Positions 17,997-26,607 are shown, counted from the stretch's first letter. The stretch is DNA of 64,000 bases from an uncultured Anaerococcus sp. (GCA_943914475.1 CALUCE010000008.1:38657-102656); one strand, 5' to 3'. Numbers and translations: made by a program. Notes: generated by a model not told the origin, from the sequence alone.

Positions 17997-19223
17997 ATGA
18001 CACAAAACATGGAAAGCAAAAGACCGTCAATCCTTGACAATCTCCTAGTAAAGCTAATCATAGCCATATCTATAGGTATCTTGGTAGGATCTTTTGCAAA
18101 CACTGGACTTATAGGAGTGATTTCAACTATCAAATCCATTCTTTCAAACTTCATCTCCTACATAGTACCTTTGATTATTCTTGGTTTTATAACACCAGCC
18201 ATAGTTTCCTTAAACAAGCAAGCTGGTAAAGTCCTCGCTGTAACTTTAATCATCTGCTATTTATCATCAGTTGGGGCAGCCCTTATGGCATTTTTGGCTG
18301 GAAAGGCTATTATTCCAAACATGAATATCGTTTCCGCTACAGCCAATGCCAAGGAACTACCTGAGGTGTTATTCCAAATGGATATCCCACCTATAATGCC
18401 TGTAATGACAGCCCTTATCACTTCCATACTTTTTGGTTTGGCAGTAGTTTGGACAGATTCAGACAAGTGGGCAGATCTTTTAAAGCAATTAAACAATATG
18501 ATTTTGTTTATAGTAGAAAAAGTAGTAATCAAAATTTTACCACTCTACATAGCAACAACCTTTGCAGAACTTGCCTATGAAGGAGCCATCTTACAACAAT
18601 TCCCAGTATTTTTAAAGATTATAGTTTTGGTAATCTTGGGACATTTTATCTGGCTAACCCTTCTTTACTCTATAGGTGGAGCCCTATCCAAGACCAACCC
18701 TATGGAAGTAGTAAAACACTATCCTCCAGCCTATATGACAGCTGTAGGAACAATGTCATCTGCAGCAACACTTTCAGTTGCCCTAAAATCTGCAGCCAAG
18801 GCCAAAACCCTTGATCCAAAGATTAGAGACTTTGTAGTCTCCCTATGTTCCAACACCCATTTGTGTGGATCAGTATTGACAGAGACATTTTTCGTAATGA
18901 CAGTTTCACAAATCCTTTATGGAAAGCTTCCTTCCACAGGCCAAATGATACTCTTCATAATACTTTTAGGAATCTTCGCCATAGGAGCTCCAGGAGTGCC
19001 AGGAGGAACAGTAATGGCATCTCTAGGACTTATCATTTCAGTCCTAGGCTTTGACGGAACAGGAACAGCCCTTATGCTATCAATCTTTGCCCTCCAAGAT
19101 TCCTTTGGTACAGCATGCAATATCACAGGAGACGGAGCCATAGCCCTAATGGTAACAGGAATTTTAAAGAAAGTTCCAGGCAAAAACGGCAATCCTGTCT
19201 ATATACCAGAAGAAGATTTATAA
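17997..19223 (+). CDS. Dicarboxylate/amino acid:cation symporter (DAACS family)
   Basis: A 408-aa membrane transporter of the glutamate/aspartate/serine:Na+ or H+ symporter family. It has about eight membrane segments, a serine-rich hairpin signature in VGTMSSAATLSVALKSA, and the TM7/TM8 substrate and cation segments SNTHLCGSVLTETFFVM and GAPGVPGGTVMASLGLI. The spacing resembles the SstT/GltP-like branch, with serine, glutamate or a dicarboxylate as candidate substrates. AAAGGAGG precedes the ATG. It stands alone between a strong promoter and a terminator. Confidence 0.88.
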   Translation: MTQNMESKRPSILDNLLVKLIIAISIGILVGSFANTGLIGVISTIKSILSNFISYIVPLIILGFITPAIVSLNKQAGKVLAVTLIICYLSSVGAALMAFLAGKAIIPNMNIVSATANAKELPEVLFQMDIPPIMPVMTALITSILFGLAVVWTDSDKWADLLKQLNNMILFIVEKVVIKILPLYIATTFAELAYEGAILQQFPVFLKIIVLVILGHFIWLTLLYSIGGALSKTNPMEVVKHYPPAYMTAVGTMSSAATLSVALKSAAKAKTLDPKIRDFVVSLCSNTHLCGSVLTETFFVMTVSQILYGKLPSTGQMILFIILLGIFAIGAPGVPGGTVMASLGLIISVLGFDGTGTALMLSIFALQDSFGTACNITGDGAIALMVTGILKKVPGKNGNPVYIPEEDL

Positions 19224-19233
19224 ATTAAAAAAC

Positions 19234-19270
19234 AGAGCAGACAAAGGAATTCCTTAATCTGCTCTATTTT
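19234..19270 (+). terminator. Terminator after symporter gene
   Basis: AGAGCAGA / TCTGCTCT stem followed by ATTTTTAT, eleven bases after the stop codon. Confidence 0.8.
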
Positions 19271-19608
19271 TATCCTTCAAGTTTTTCTTTTGCTTCTTTT
19301 TGTTTTAACTCCCAGTGGATAACTACGGTCATCAAAATTCTAATAAAAATCAAAACTCCTATATATAAAAGTTCGCTTTGATCTCTCAAGGTTATGGTCT
19401 TGATAATCTCTGCTGCCAGGAAAAATTCCAGGGCCACAGAAAGTCCTGTAGAAAGCGACATATCCTTGTGACCTTCTTCAAAGTCAAACTTTGTTACAAA
19501 AGCTAGCTTATAAAAGCTTTTTAGAACCGAAATAACTATTATCATAAAACCAATAATTTCTATTATTAGACCTGAGTAAATCAGGATTTTCATAAAAATA
19601 TCGTTCAT
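19270..19608 (-). CDS. DUF1622 membrane protein
   Basis: A 112-aa membrane protein with three hydrophobic segments (about residues 7-28, 52-70 and 80-98). The central EEGHKDMSLSTGLSVALEFFLAAEI fits the DUF1622 family, whose function is unknown. It ends in a charged KEAKEKLEG tail. It is the last of three minus-strand genes that follow each other closely with the membrane protein and the GT8 gene, probably one operon. Confidence 0.75.
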   Translation of the reverse strand: MNDIFMKILIYSGLIIEIIGFMIIVISVLKSFYKLAFVTKFDFEEGHKDMSLSTGLSVALEFFLAAEIIKTITLRDQSELLYIGVLIFIRILMTVVIHWELKQKEAKEKLEG

Positions 19609-19620
19609 AATTCTCCTTAT

Positions 19621-20229
19621 TTATTTTTTAACCTTTTTGCTTTGGAATATATAACCCAAAACAGTAAATATCAGTATAGCTATCAAAACCGCCTGGTCAT
19701 TGCCACTTCTAGCTCCTACAAAGCCCTTAACCAAACTATCCATCCTATCTACTGGTAATTTTCTTGATAGAAGGCCTACATTTTTTATGTTTAGGGCCAA
19801 AAATATCAAAGAATTGCTAAGGATATTGGCGCCTGCAAGGGCTGTAAAAAGTGCCAGGAACTTATTTTTGCTAAGGGCAGTAAGTATGGCAAAGACAAGG
19901 ACTAGGAAAAGTAAAATCCACTTGGAATATCCGCTGTATTGGTCTGGCAAATTAGAAATAATAATAGGTGCCAAAAATAATCCTATAAGTCCTCCTATTA
20001 GGAAAAGTCCCAACTTCAAAAAGAAGTTAAAAAGCAAGAGGACGATTATGGCAAAGACTATAAATATAAGCAAATTTCTTTGGCTGTAGCCAAATTTATT
20101 ATAAATATAGGCTCCAGTGATTAGTATTATAAAAATACTTACAGCCCAGCTTACAATCTTTTTGCCATAAAAACAAAGCAAAAATCCAAACAATATGTTA
20201 ACTAACAAAAAAGCCAATAATGAAAACAT
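19621..20229 (-). CDS. Polytopic membrane protein of unknown function
   Basis: A 202-aa protein with about seven hydrophobic segments and a short basic end (QSKKVKK). One loop, NIKNVGLLSRKLPVDRMDSLVKG, carries most of the charged residues. The many glycines in the middle helices (LGLFLIGGLIGLFLAP) resemble TMEM198/DUF4203-like proteins, but I would not assign a family. It is tightly spaced between the DUF1622 gene (12 bp) and the glycosyltransferase gene (8 bp). Confidence 0.7.
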   Translation of the reverse strand: MFSLLAFLLVNILFGFLLCFYGKKIVSWAVSIFIILITGAYIYNKFGYSQRNLLIFIVFAIIVLLLFNFFLKLGLFLIGGLIGLFLAPIIISNLPDQYSGYSKWILLFLVLVFAILTALSKNKFLALFTALAGANILSNSLIFLALNIKNVGLLSRKLPVDRMDSLVKGFVGARSGNDQAVLIAILIFTVLGYIFQSKKVKK

Positions 20230-20237
20230 AAAACCTC

Positions 20238-21059
20238 CTAACCTATATAATAAGAGATAAGTTTTTCATAGTGCTTATAAAGGGCAGAAAAATATCCCAA
20301 GTATCCCCTATGCCACGGCTTGGACTTGCCACAAAAGTGTAAAAATACAGTATTTTCCACTACCCAATCCATATCCTTATCAGCCTTGGAAGAAATTAAT
20401 TCCACAAAAAAATCCCTGGTATCAAAATTATAGATGCTATCATCTATAGACAAAACCCTATGGCCATAAAGAGCATTTAGGGCATCTTGGTCAGGAAGGA
20501 TCAGCCCTCTGGCATTTTTTTCTATATACTTAAAAATTCCATCCTTATCAATAGTCATTCTCATAAGGTCAAGATTCATCATCATAACCCCAGAATTGTA
20601 ATAAAGATCTGCCTTGAGGTTTAAAAGCCTAATCCTATTGACCGTATCCATAAGCCCCATCATATCCCCGTGAGATGCTGCTGCAAAAAGCTTGCCTTCA
20701 AAATCTATATTATAAAGATCAGCAACTTCGTTTATCACAAGGATATCAGGATCCAAGTATAAAATCCTATCCAAGTCATCAGGCAAAAGATCTGCAGCCA
20801 AAAGCCTGTAATACATAGCCTTGGAGTAGTATCTTGATGCAGGAGCCTTGTCAAAAATAGCCTCATCAAATTCCACTTTATGGATAAAAGAATACTTCTT
20901 TCCAACAAAGCTTTCCAAGTCTTCATAGTCTTTTTCAGTAAGCCCATCAGCTATCATATAGATATGGAAAACTTGACCAGGATTGTTAATAAACATAGAT
21001 CCCAACATGATTTTAAGGGGATGCAAATAATTTCTATCTAAAGTTACAAGTATATTCAT
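20238..21059 (-). CDS. Glycosyltransferase family 8
   Basis: A 273-aa GT-A fold enzyme. MNILVTLDRNYLHPLKIMLGS is the nucleotide-sugar-binding start, the metal-binding DxD is in RILYLDPDILV, and YYNSGVMMMNLDL and FLHFCGKSKPW are standard GT8 segments. The family transfers glucose or galactose onto lipopolysaccharide or wall glycans. The acceptor here is unknown. It is the first gene of a three-gene set with two membrane proteins, suggesting envelope glycan modification. Confidence 0.9.
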   Translation of the reverse strand: MNILVTLDRNYLHPLKIMLGSMFINNPGQVFHIYMIADGLTEKDYEDLESFVGKKYSFIHKVEFDEAIFDKAPASRYYSKAMYYRLLAADLLPDDLDRILYLDPDILVINEVADLYNIDFEGKLFAAASHGDMMGLMDTVNRIRLLNLKADLYYNSGVMMMNLDLMRMTIDKDGIFKYIEKNARGLILPDQDALNALYGHRVLSIDDSIYNFDTRDFFVELISSKADKDMDWVVENTVFLHFCGKSKPWHRGYLGYFSALYKHYEKLISYYIG

Positions 21060-21234
21060 CTTAACCTCTTTTTAATATCTTTTATTCTATTATATAAGAA
21101 AGATGGAATTTTTACTAAGAATTCTAAAAAAATTGTAAAGAAACTTTGTTTTATCTAATTGAAAACTCTAAAAGATACACTTATTCCATAAAGTAAAAGG
21201 TCTAAGGTTTGCTATAGTTATTTTTATTTTGAAA

Positions 21235-21260
21235 CAAAAAAGAGGACATTTCTGCCCTCT
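21235..21260 (-). terminator. Terminator with GAAA tetraloop
   Basis: Minus-strand AGAGGGCA-GAAA-TGTCCTCT (one G-U pair) followed by six T, shortly after the flavoprotein stop codon. Confidence 0.85.
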
Positions 21261-21278
21261 AAAATATATAAATATTTA

Positions 21279-23042
21279 TTATTTGTTTATATAAGCTGCT
21301 GCGGATTCTCCTGATATACGTCCAAATACTACTGCTCCACTGTAGGCTGCTGCTGTATATGATGCTTCTCCTGCTACGTATAGGCCAGGGATTACTTGAC
21401 CAGCATTGTTTTGTACTTCTGCCTTTTCGTTGGCTACTATACCACCCTTGGTCATGTGTTGAACCGACTCAACTTGGGCTCCGTAAAGTTTTCCATTTGT
21501 ATCTATGGTAAACTCTGAAGGTTCTTCTCTGATAGGATCTTTTTCTTCTCCTTCTACACCCTTGTTGTATTGGTCGATTGAGGCTTGTAGTGCATCTGCT
21601 GGGATACCTAGTTTTTCTGCTAGTTCTTCTACAGAGTCTGCTTCTACGTGGTAGCCTAATTCTACGTGTTTTTTAGGTCTGTACATAGAATCATATAGTC
21701 TTTGGTCGTAGATATAGTAAACTGGGCTGTTTTCTTTTAGGGTTAGTCCCATTTCTAGGCCACCTTCAGATTCGTCTACAAATCTCTTACCTTCTTCATT
21801 TACTAAAATAAAGCCATCTCCAGCTCCTGTTAGCATCCTATTTTTGCTTAGACCAAGCTTAAATACTACTTGTTCATCCATGTGATCAAGTTTGATATCA
21901 TGATCTTTTGCAACCCCTATAAAGTCTCCAGTTGCTCCCATAGAGTTAGAGTTTATTATCTTTTCTGTACCTGGTAGGTATTCTTCTAGGAGGTCTTTGT
22001 TGTTTGAGAAACCACCTGTTGCTATAACTACAGCATCTGCCATGATATTGTACTTATTGTCCTTATCACGAACAGCTACTCCCTTTAAGTCATCTCCATC
22101 AAAAATTAGGTCATAGCCCATGGTTCCTGTTCTTACGTCTACTCCAAGTTCGTTGACTTTCTTTTCTAGACCGTGTTGGATTACATCTCCAGAGTATTGA
22201 TCTTCTTCTGCCATATGGCTCATACCTTTTTCTCCACCATAGTTGAAGTTAAGCTCTACTCCCATATCACGTAACCATTGGTCTAAATCCCAAGCCTTGT
22301 CTACCCAAGCTTCTTTTCTAGCTTCAGAGTCCCAAGCTCCTTCTTTCATTTCTAAAAATTCTTCCTTAGAAACTTCTACTCCATTATCCTTCATGGCCTT
22401 AGAGTTTGGCATATCAAAGAAGTTCATATCAAACTTTCCGTTACCAGATAGAATATCAAGTTTTTCTACAAGGATTACATTTTCTATACCCTTGTTTTTG
22501 GCTTCTATAGCAGCAGAAAGTCCTGCAGGTCCTCCACCTACTACTACAAGGTCTGTTGTCACATCTTCGGCTTCATTTTCTCCAGCTGGATCTTGGCTAA
22601 AGTCAAGATTTAGCTCTTCTTCTTGTCCACCTGCTTGAACTATTATGTCATTCATGGCATTTTTTACGGCGTTTGATGTGAAAGTAGCAGATGTAACTGT
22701 GTCAAAGTTTGCACTTTGGCTTTCTACTACTCTTTCTTCAATGATAGGAAAAGCCCTATCGAAAACTTCTGGTGATTCTTTGTTTTCATCAGCCTTGATA
22801 GAAGCTATTTGGCCATCCTTGATTTCGGCTGTGATATTTACATCTCCATCAAAACCTTGGCCACTTGCTGTATATGTACCATCTTTCAATGAACCTTCTA
22901 CAGGTGCTGTCTCTGTGCTAACGCTTTCTACAGCTTGATTGTCTTCTACAGAAGATCCACCTTCAGTGTTGTTGTTTGAACTACAGCCTGCCAAAGCAAA
23001 TACAGAGGCAGCTGCCAAGGCTAATAACCTATTCTTTTTCAT
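21279..23042 (-). CDS. Secreted FMN/FAD flavoprotein reductase (fumarate reductase-like lipoprotein)
   Basis: A 587-aa lipoprotein with signal peptide and lipobox LALAGC (residues 16-21 region). An FMN-binding domain follows (about residues 55-135), with FDTVTSATFTS matching the ApbE flavinylation motif, so the Thr likely carries covalent FMN. The FAD domain starts at VVVGGGPAGLSAAIEA, and the substrate domain includes VQHMTKGGI. Such proteins act outside the cell as electron acceptors' reductases, taking electrons from membrane flavoproteins. The usual GxNR arginine near the C-terminus is replaced (ASYTAAAYSGAVVFGR), so fumarate may not be the substrate. It has its own promoter and terminator. 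Confidence 0.87.
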   Translation of the reverse strand: MKKNRLLALAAASVFALAGCSSNNNTEGGSSVEDNQAVESVSTETAPVEGSLKDGTYTASGQGFDGDVNITAEIKDGQIASIKADENKESPEVFDRAFPIIEERVVESQSANFDTVTSATFTSNAVKNAMNDIIVQAGGQEEELNLDFSQDPAGENEAEDVTTDLVVVGGGPAGLSAAIEAKNKGIENVILVEKLDILSGNGKFDMNFFDMPNSKAMKDNGVEVSKEEFLEMKEGAWDSEARKEAWVDKAWDLDQWLRDMGVELNFNYGGEKGMSHMAEEDQYSGDVIQHGLEKKVNELGVDVRTGTMGYDLIFDGDDLKGVAVRDKDNKYNIMADAVVIATGGFSNNKDLLEEYLPGTEKIINSNSMGATGDFIGVAKDHDIKLDHMDEQVVFKLGLSKNRMLTGAGDGFILVNEEGKRFVDESEGGLEMGLTLKENSPVYYIYDQRLYDSMYRPKKHVELGYHVEADSVEELAEKLGIPADALQASIDQYNKGVEGEEKDPIREEPSEFTIDTNGKLYGAQVESVQHMTKGGIVANEKAEVQNNAGQVIPGLYVAGEASYTAAAYSGAVVFGRISGESAAAYINK

Positions 23043-23109
23043 AATCCCTCCTAATATTTCTTCTTTATTTCAAGAAGTACATTGATATTTTTTTATCATC
23101 TTCTCTTAT

Positions 23110-23154
23110 ATTAAACCATTATCCCCAAGATTTTTCAAGTATATTTATAAATAT
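23110..23154 (-). promoter_or_regulatory. Promoter with upstream palindrome, flavoprotein gene
   Basis: On the minus strand: a perfect palindrome ATATTTATAAATAT (23154-23141), then TTGAAA (23138-23133), 17 bp and TTTAAT (23115-23110). The same layout recurs before the next gene upstream (23627-23671). Confidence 0.6.
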
Positions 23155-23236
23155 AAATAAATTTATCATAGTATTTCTACTTTATTGTGAATAAATATAT
23201 AGCTAAGATTTATAATCACATAGAATTTTTCCCAAA

Positions 23237-23260
23237 AGAAAAACAGACCCAAGGGCCTGT
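23237..23260 (-). terminator. Terminator after small secreted protein gene
   Basis: Minus-strand ACAGGCCC / GGGTCTGT stem followed by TTTTTC, just after the stop at 23265. Confidence 0.75.
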
Positions 23261-23264
23261 CTTC

Positions 23265-23567
23265 TTATTTTCTATAATCTTCGTATTTTTCTTCTGAATT
23301 TCTTCTCATTTCGTAGCCATAGTCATCACAGCATGGTCTGTAGCCTCTTCTTCTCATATGATTTCTACGATTTCTGTGGTGGCCTCTTCTCATATGGCCA
23401 TCATCCATATCATGGTGGTGGAAATATTCTCCATTTTCATAAGAATCTCCACTTTCTACATAAGCATGATTGTCCATATAGGCCTCACTTGTGGACTTGG
23501 TTGAAACAAAACCCGCAAGTCCCAAGGCTCCTGCTAGTCCTAGGGCTAATAATTTATTCTTTTTCAT
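23265..23567 (-). CDS. Small secreted His/Arg-rich protein
   Basis: A 100-aa protein with a signal peptide (MKKNKLLALGLAGALGLAG) very like that of the neighbouring flavoprotein but without a lipobox cysteine. The mature part is unusual. YFHHHDMDDGHMRRGHH and RNRRNHMRRRGYRPCCDD are rich in His, Arg and Met with a Cys pair, then an acidic/basic C-terminus. Metal or polyanion binding is conceivable from composition only. I recognise no family. AGGAGG precedes the ATG. It shares its promoter layout with the flavoprotein gene, hinting at co-regulation. Confidence 0.7.
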   Translation of the reverse strand: MKKNKLLALGLAGALGLAGFVSTKSTSEAYMDNHAYVESGDSYENGEYFHHHDMDDGHMRRGHHRNRRNHMRRRGYRPCCDDYGYEMRRNSEEKYEDYRK

Positions 23568-23626
23568 CTATTCCTCCTAATCTTCATTATATGAAGTAAA
23601 TTGCCTTTTATTGGTAATGCACTATT

Positions 23627-23671
23627 ATTAAACCACTCTTTCCATGAAAATTCAAGTATATTTATAAATAT
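23627..23671 (-). promoter_or_regulatory. Promoter with upstream palindrome, small secreted protein gene
   Basis: Same layout as 23110-23154: palindrome ATATTTATAAATAT (23671-23658), TTGAAT (23655-23650), 17 bp and TTTAAT (23632-23627). Confidence 0.6.
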
Positions 23672-23723
23672 GTTTAAAGTATTAATTTTTTTATATTTAC
23701 ATAGACTTTTCATAAAAAGAAAA

Positions 23724-23748
23724 TAGGAACCAAATCTCCCGGTCCCTA
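23724..23748 (-). terminator. Terminator after alcohol dehydrogenase gene
   Basis: Minus-strand AGGGACC / GGTTCCT stem with a 9-base loop, followed by ATTTTCTTTTT. Confidence 0.65.
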
Positions 23749-23791
23749 TTTCTTTGCTTATAGATATAAAATATTTAGTTGGTTAGTTAAT

Positions 23792-24946
23792 TTAGAAGTC
23801 TACTTTTTCTCCGTAGTAGGCTGCCTTGTAGATTTTCTTGATATCTTCGGCAGAAGTTTTTCTAGGGTTGGTAAGTGTGCATGCATCTTTGATGGCATTT
23901 TCACTCATGGTGTCTAGGACTTCTAGGAATTTGTCTTCTTCTATGATGGTGTTTTTGCCATCTTTGATATTTTGAGAGATTCCTACAGCTTCATTAAGCT
24001 TTCTAATCTCTTCTGCTATATCGTCAATACCTAGGATATTTTCCAATAGGTCGTATCTATCTGTTGATTTTCTATTATAGTCTATGATGTATGGAAGAAG
24101 GATAGCATTGGCTTCTCCATGAGTTAGGTGGAAGATTCCACCAATCTTGTGGGCCATAGAGTGAACTATACCCAAGGATGCATTTGAAAAGGCCATACCT
24201 GCCATGGTTGAAGCATCGTGCATCTTCTCTCTTGCCTTTAGGTCATCTCCCTTGTCATAGGCTTTTTTAAGGTTTTCAAACACCAATTCTATAGCTCTGA
24301 TAGCATGAGGTGATGTATAGTCATCTGCTGCTGTTGAAACAAAGGCCTCTACAGCGTGAGTCATAACGTCCATACCTGTTTGGGCTGTGATAAGTGGAGG
24401 CATCTTTGATGGAATTTCTGGATCCACTATAGCTATGTCTGGTACAAAGTCTGGATGTACTAGAGGGTATTTGATTTCGTTTTCTGTATCTGTAATTACT
24501 GAGAAGGCTGTAATTTCTGAAGCTGTTCCTGATGTGGAAGCTATACAAGCCATCTTAGCCTTATTTCTTAGTGGTGGATTTTCAAAGTTTGCAAGTTTTT
24601 GGAAGTCATATCCTGGGTGTTCATAAAATACCCACATAACCTTGGCAGCGTCCATAGCAGAACCTCCACCCAAGGCTATGATCCAGTCTGGACCAAATTC
24701 TTCCATCTTTTTTCCACCTTCTAAACAAGTCTTGATTGAAGGATCTGGTTCTACTCCATCTATAATTAATACTTCCATGCCACCTTCTTCAAGAAGTTCT
24801 TTAGCCTTGTCCAAAAATCCAAATCTCTTCATGGAAGATCCGCCTGTAACTATAGCTGCTTTTTTGCCTTCTAAATTTTTTAAATAGTCAAGTGCATCTT
24901 CACCATGAACTATAAGTCTAGGAACACTATATGTAACCATTGCCAT
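23792..24946 (-). CDS. Iron-containing alcohol dehydrogenase
   Basis: A group III, Fe-dependent alcohol dehydrogenase of about 384 aa. It reduces acetaldehyde, butyraldehyde or related aldehydes with NAD(P)H during fermentation. The nucleotide-binding motif is IIALGGGSAMDAAKVMW. The iron ligands lie in the family segments IVDPEIPSKMPP to GMDVMTHAVEAF, HSMAHKIGGIFHLTHGEAN (several His) and the Asp upstream. I place the start at MAMVTYSV because GGAGG lies eight bases upstream of that ATG. The earlier ATG at 24961 overlaps this ribosome site. A divergent IclR regulator lies next to it. Confidence 0.92.
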   Translation of the reverse strand: MAMVTYSVPRLIVHGEDALDYLKNLEGKKAAIVTGGSSMKRFGFLDKAKELLEEGGMEVLIIDGVEPDPSIKTCLEGGKKMEEFGPDWIIALGGGSAMDAAKVMWVFYEHPGYDFQKLANFENPPLRNKAKMACIASTSGTASEITAFSVITDTENEIKYPLVHPDFVPDIAIVDPEIPSKMPPLITAQTGMDVMTHAVEAFVSTAADDYTSPHAIRAIELVFENLKKAYDKGDDLKAREKMHDASTMAGMAFSNASLGIVHSMAHKIGGIFHLTHGEANAILLPYIIDYNRKSTDRYDLLENILGIDDIAEEIRKLNEAVGISQNIKDGKNTIIEEDKFLEVLDTMSENAIKDACTLTNPRKTSAEDIKKIYKAAYYGEKVDF

Positions 24947-24995
24947 TTGTTTTACCTCCATAAAAAATTTTCTTGTTAAAAATTTATCTATTTTT

Positions 24996-25023
24996 ATTAT
25001 ATCTCATTTGGTAGCTTTGTCAA
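24996..25023 (-). promoter_or_regulatory. Consensus promoter for alcohol dehydrogenase gene
   Basis: Minus-strand TTGACA (25023-25018), a 16-bp spacer and TATAAT (25001-24996). A second TTTGAC just upstream makes a direct repeat that could be a regulator site. Confidence 0.75.
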
Positions 25024-25236
25024 ACAATAGTCAAAATATACTTTTATAAACTATTATATTAACAAAAATTATACAATATCATTTTAGAATTATTGTCTTC
25101 AATAGTTTTTGTAAAAATCACTAGTTTAACACAAGTTGCTAAGTTCTTAAAAGTCTACTTACTTGTATTTTTCTTATACATTTTATAAAATATACATTAC
25201 ATAAACACAGAAAGACAAAATAGAAAGGAAATAAAT

Positions 25237-25992
25237 TTGGCAGTAAAAGACGAACCTATTAAATCTATAGTAAACGCTTCTAGGATCCTCGATCTTATAA
25301 GCGAAAATACCGTGATGGGTATATCTGACTTATCAAGGGAGCTAGAGCTTCCTAAAACCACTGTTTTTAGGATAATAAAGTCCCTGGAAGCATCAGACCT
25401 TATCATCCAAACCAAGGATGACCTCTATGCCCTATCCTATAAAATTTTAAAATACAGGTACGGAGTTGATGAGGATACCAACCTTATCAAACACTCACAA
25501 GATGCCTTGGCAAAGATGGCAGATCGTTTTGGGGAAACAGTAAATCTTGCAGTACATAGGGCTGAAAAGTCCGTAGTTATCTATTCCCAAGAAGGTGAAG
25601 ACTACACCCTAAACCCAAAAGTATCTCCAGTTTCTGAACTATATTGTTCTGCAACAGGAAAGATATTTTTGACTCAAATGTATGATAACAAAGTTCAAAC
25701 ATATTATGACCAAGCCCACAATAAAAGAACCATCAATACCATAGTTTCCTACAAGGAATTTGTTAAGGAAAGAAACAAAATCCTTAGAACAAAAATCTCC
25801 TACGACGACGAAGAATACGAATACGGCCTATCATGCTTGGCTACTCCTATTATAGTAAAGGGAGATCTTTTGGCAGCTCTTGGTATTTCAGGACCAACAA
25901 CCAGGCTTAAGCACAAGGGCTATTCAAAGCTTGAGAAAGGTTTAATGGAAACCGCCAAAGAAATTGAAGAATCCATAGCAAAAGTTAGATAA
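25237..25992 (+). CDS. IclR-family transcriptional regulator
   Basis: A 251-aa regulator starting at TTG, supported by AAAGGAA eight bases upstream. The N-terminal winged helix (residues 8-70, GISDLSRELELPKTTVFRIIKSLE) binds DNA. The GAF-like effector domain (about residues 85-245) contains SELYCSATGKIFL and the family signature YGLSCLATPIIV. IclR proteins respond to small acids and often control adjacent catabolic genes. Its divergent position makes the iron alcohol dehydrogenase the first candidate target. The effector is unknown. Confidence 0.9.
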   Translation: MAVKDEPIKSIVNASRILDLISENTVMGISDLSRELELPKTTVFRIIKSLEASDLIIQTKDDLYALSYKILKYRYGVDEDTNLIKHSQDALAKMADRFGETVNLAVHRAEKSVVIYSQEGEDYTLNPKVSPVSELYCSATGKIFLTQMYDNKVQTYYDQAHNKRTINTIVSYKEFVKERNKILRTKISYDDEEYEYGLSCLATPIIVKGDLLAALGISGPTTRLKHKGYSKLEKGLMETAKEIEESIAKVR

Positions 25993-26022
25993 TAGTCCTT
26001 TTATAAGGGCTATTTTCTTTTT
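25991..26022 (+). terminator. Terminator after IclR gene
   Basis: AATAGTCCTT / AAGGGCTATT stem with a 4-base loop, followed by TTCTTTTTG, directly after the stop codon. Confidence 0.8.
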
Positions 26023-26114
26023 GTCTAAAAAGCTGATTTTCTATATTTTTCTATTCTTTATTTCTTAATTTCAACAATAAATAATGGCAGTAATTATATA
26101 GAACAAGAAATTAC

Positions 26115-26139
26115 AGGACAAGACTAAAGATCTTGTCCC
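26115..26139. repeat. Short dispersed hairpin GGACAAGA/TCTTGTCC
   Basis: Perfect 8-bp arms around CTAAAGA. Related hairpins lie at 26366, 26610, 32889, 43269, 63647 and 63854, always between genes. Confidence 0.8.
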
Positions 26140-26183
26140 TTGCTATGCTAAAGTTATTTTTTCTAGTTACATTTTAACGAAGA

Positions 26184-26306
26184 CGGGGAGGCAAAGATCA
26201 TCTTGTTATGATGTTTGCCCCGGAAATTATATAATGCACTACATCATATATTTCGTAACAACTGTCTGGATCAATTCTTATTATAAATAACTTTGTAAAA
26301 TTTCCG
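26184..26306 (+). repeat. Element A, full copy
   Basis: About 123 bp. A first stem CGGGGAGGCAAA...TTTGCCCCG surrounds ATCATCTTGTTATGAT. The segment GGAAATTAT then pairs far downstream with ATTTCCG at the end. Near-identical copies lie at 43082-43204 (inverted) and 47654-47777, with a truncated copy at 37755-37850 and a fragment near 48035-48095. Confidence 0.85.
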
Positions 26307-26365
26307 TGTAGCCTTTAGAAAACGACCTCTTTGAAAAAACTAATATAGCAAAACATACAGATTCA

Positions 26366-26388
26366 GGACAATACTAAAGATCTTGTCC
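26366..26388. repeat. Short dispersed hairpin GGACAATA/TCTTGTCC
   Basis: Imperfect version of the GGACAA hairpin. Its left flank (ATAGCAAAACATACAGATTC) also flanks the hairpin at 43269-43291 in inverted orientation. Confidence 0.75.
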
Positions 26389-26452
26389 CTTTCTACGTTG
26401 ATTTATTAAGATACTCTTATTTTTATATAAATAGAATTACTCGAACGAAGTC

Positions 26453-26549
26453 GGGGACGTTTAGTAAATATATATAATAGAAATTATCGAGTCATCATGT
26501 GTATATATGTAATTAACTATGTTTTATAAGACCTTTTAGGTCCGTCCCC
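26453..26549 (+). repeat. Element B, full copy
   Basis: About 97 bp bounded by GGGGACG and CGTCCCC, with an inner ACCT/AGGT hairpin at the right end. Inverted copies lie at 42800-42895 and 43356-43451. Confidence 0.85.
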
Positions 26550-26607
26550 AAATTTATATAAATAATACATCACTTTTTATACTTCAGTTTTTTAATCACT
26601 TACTTTT

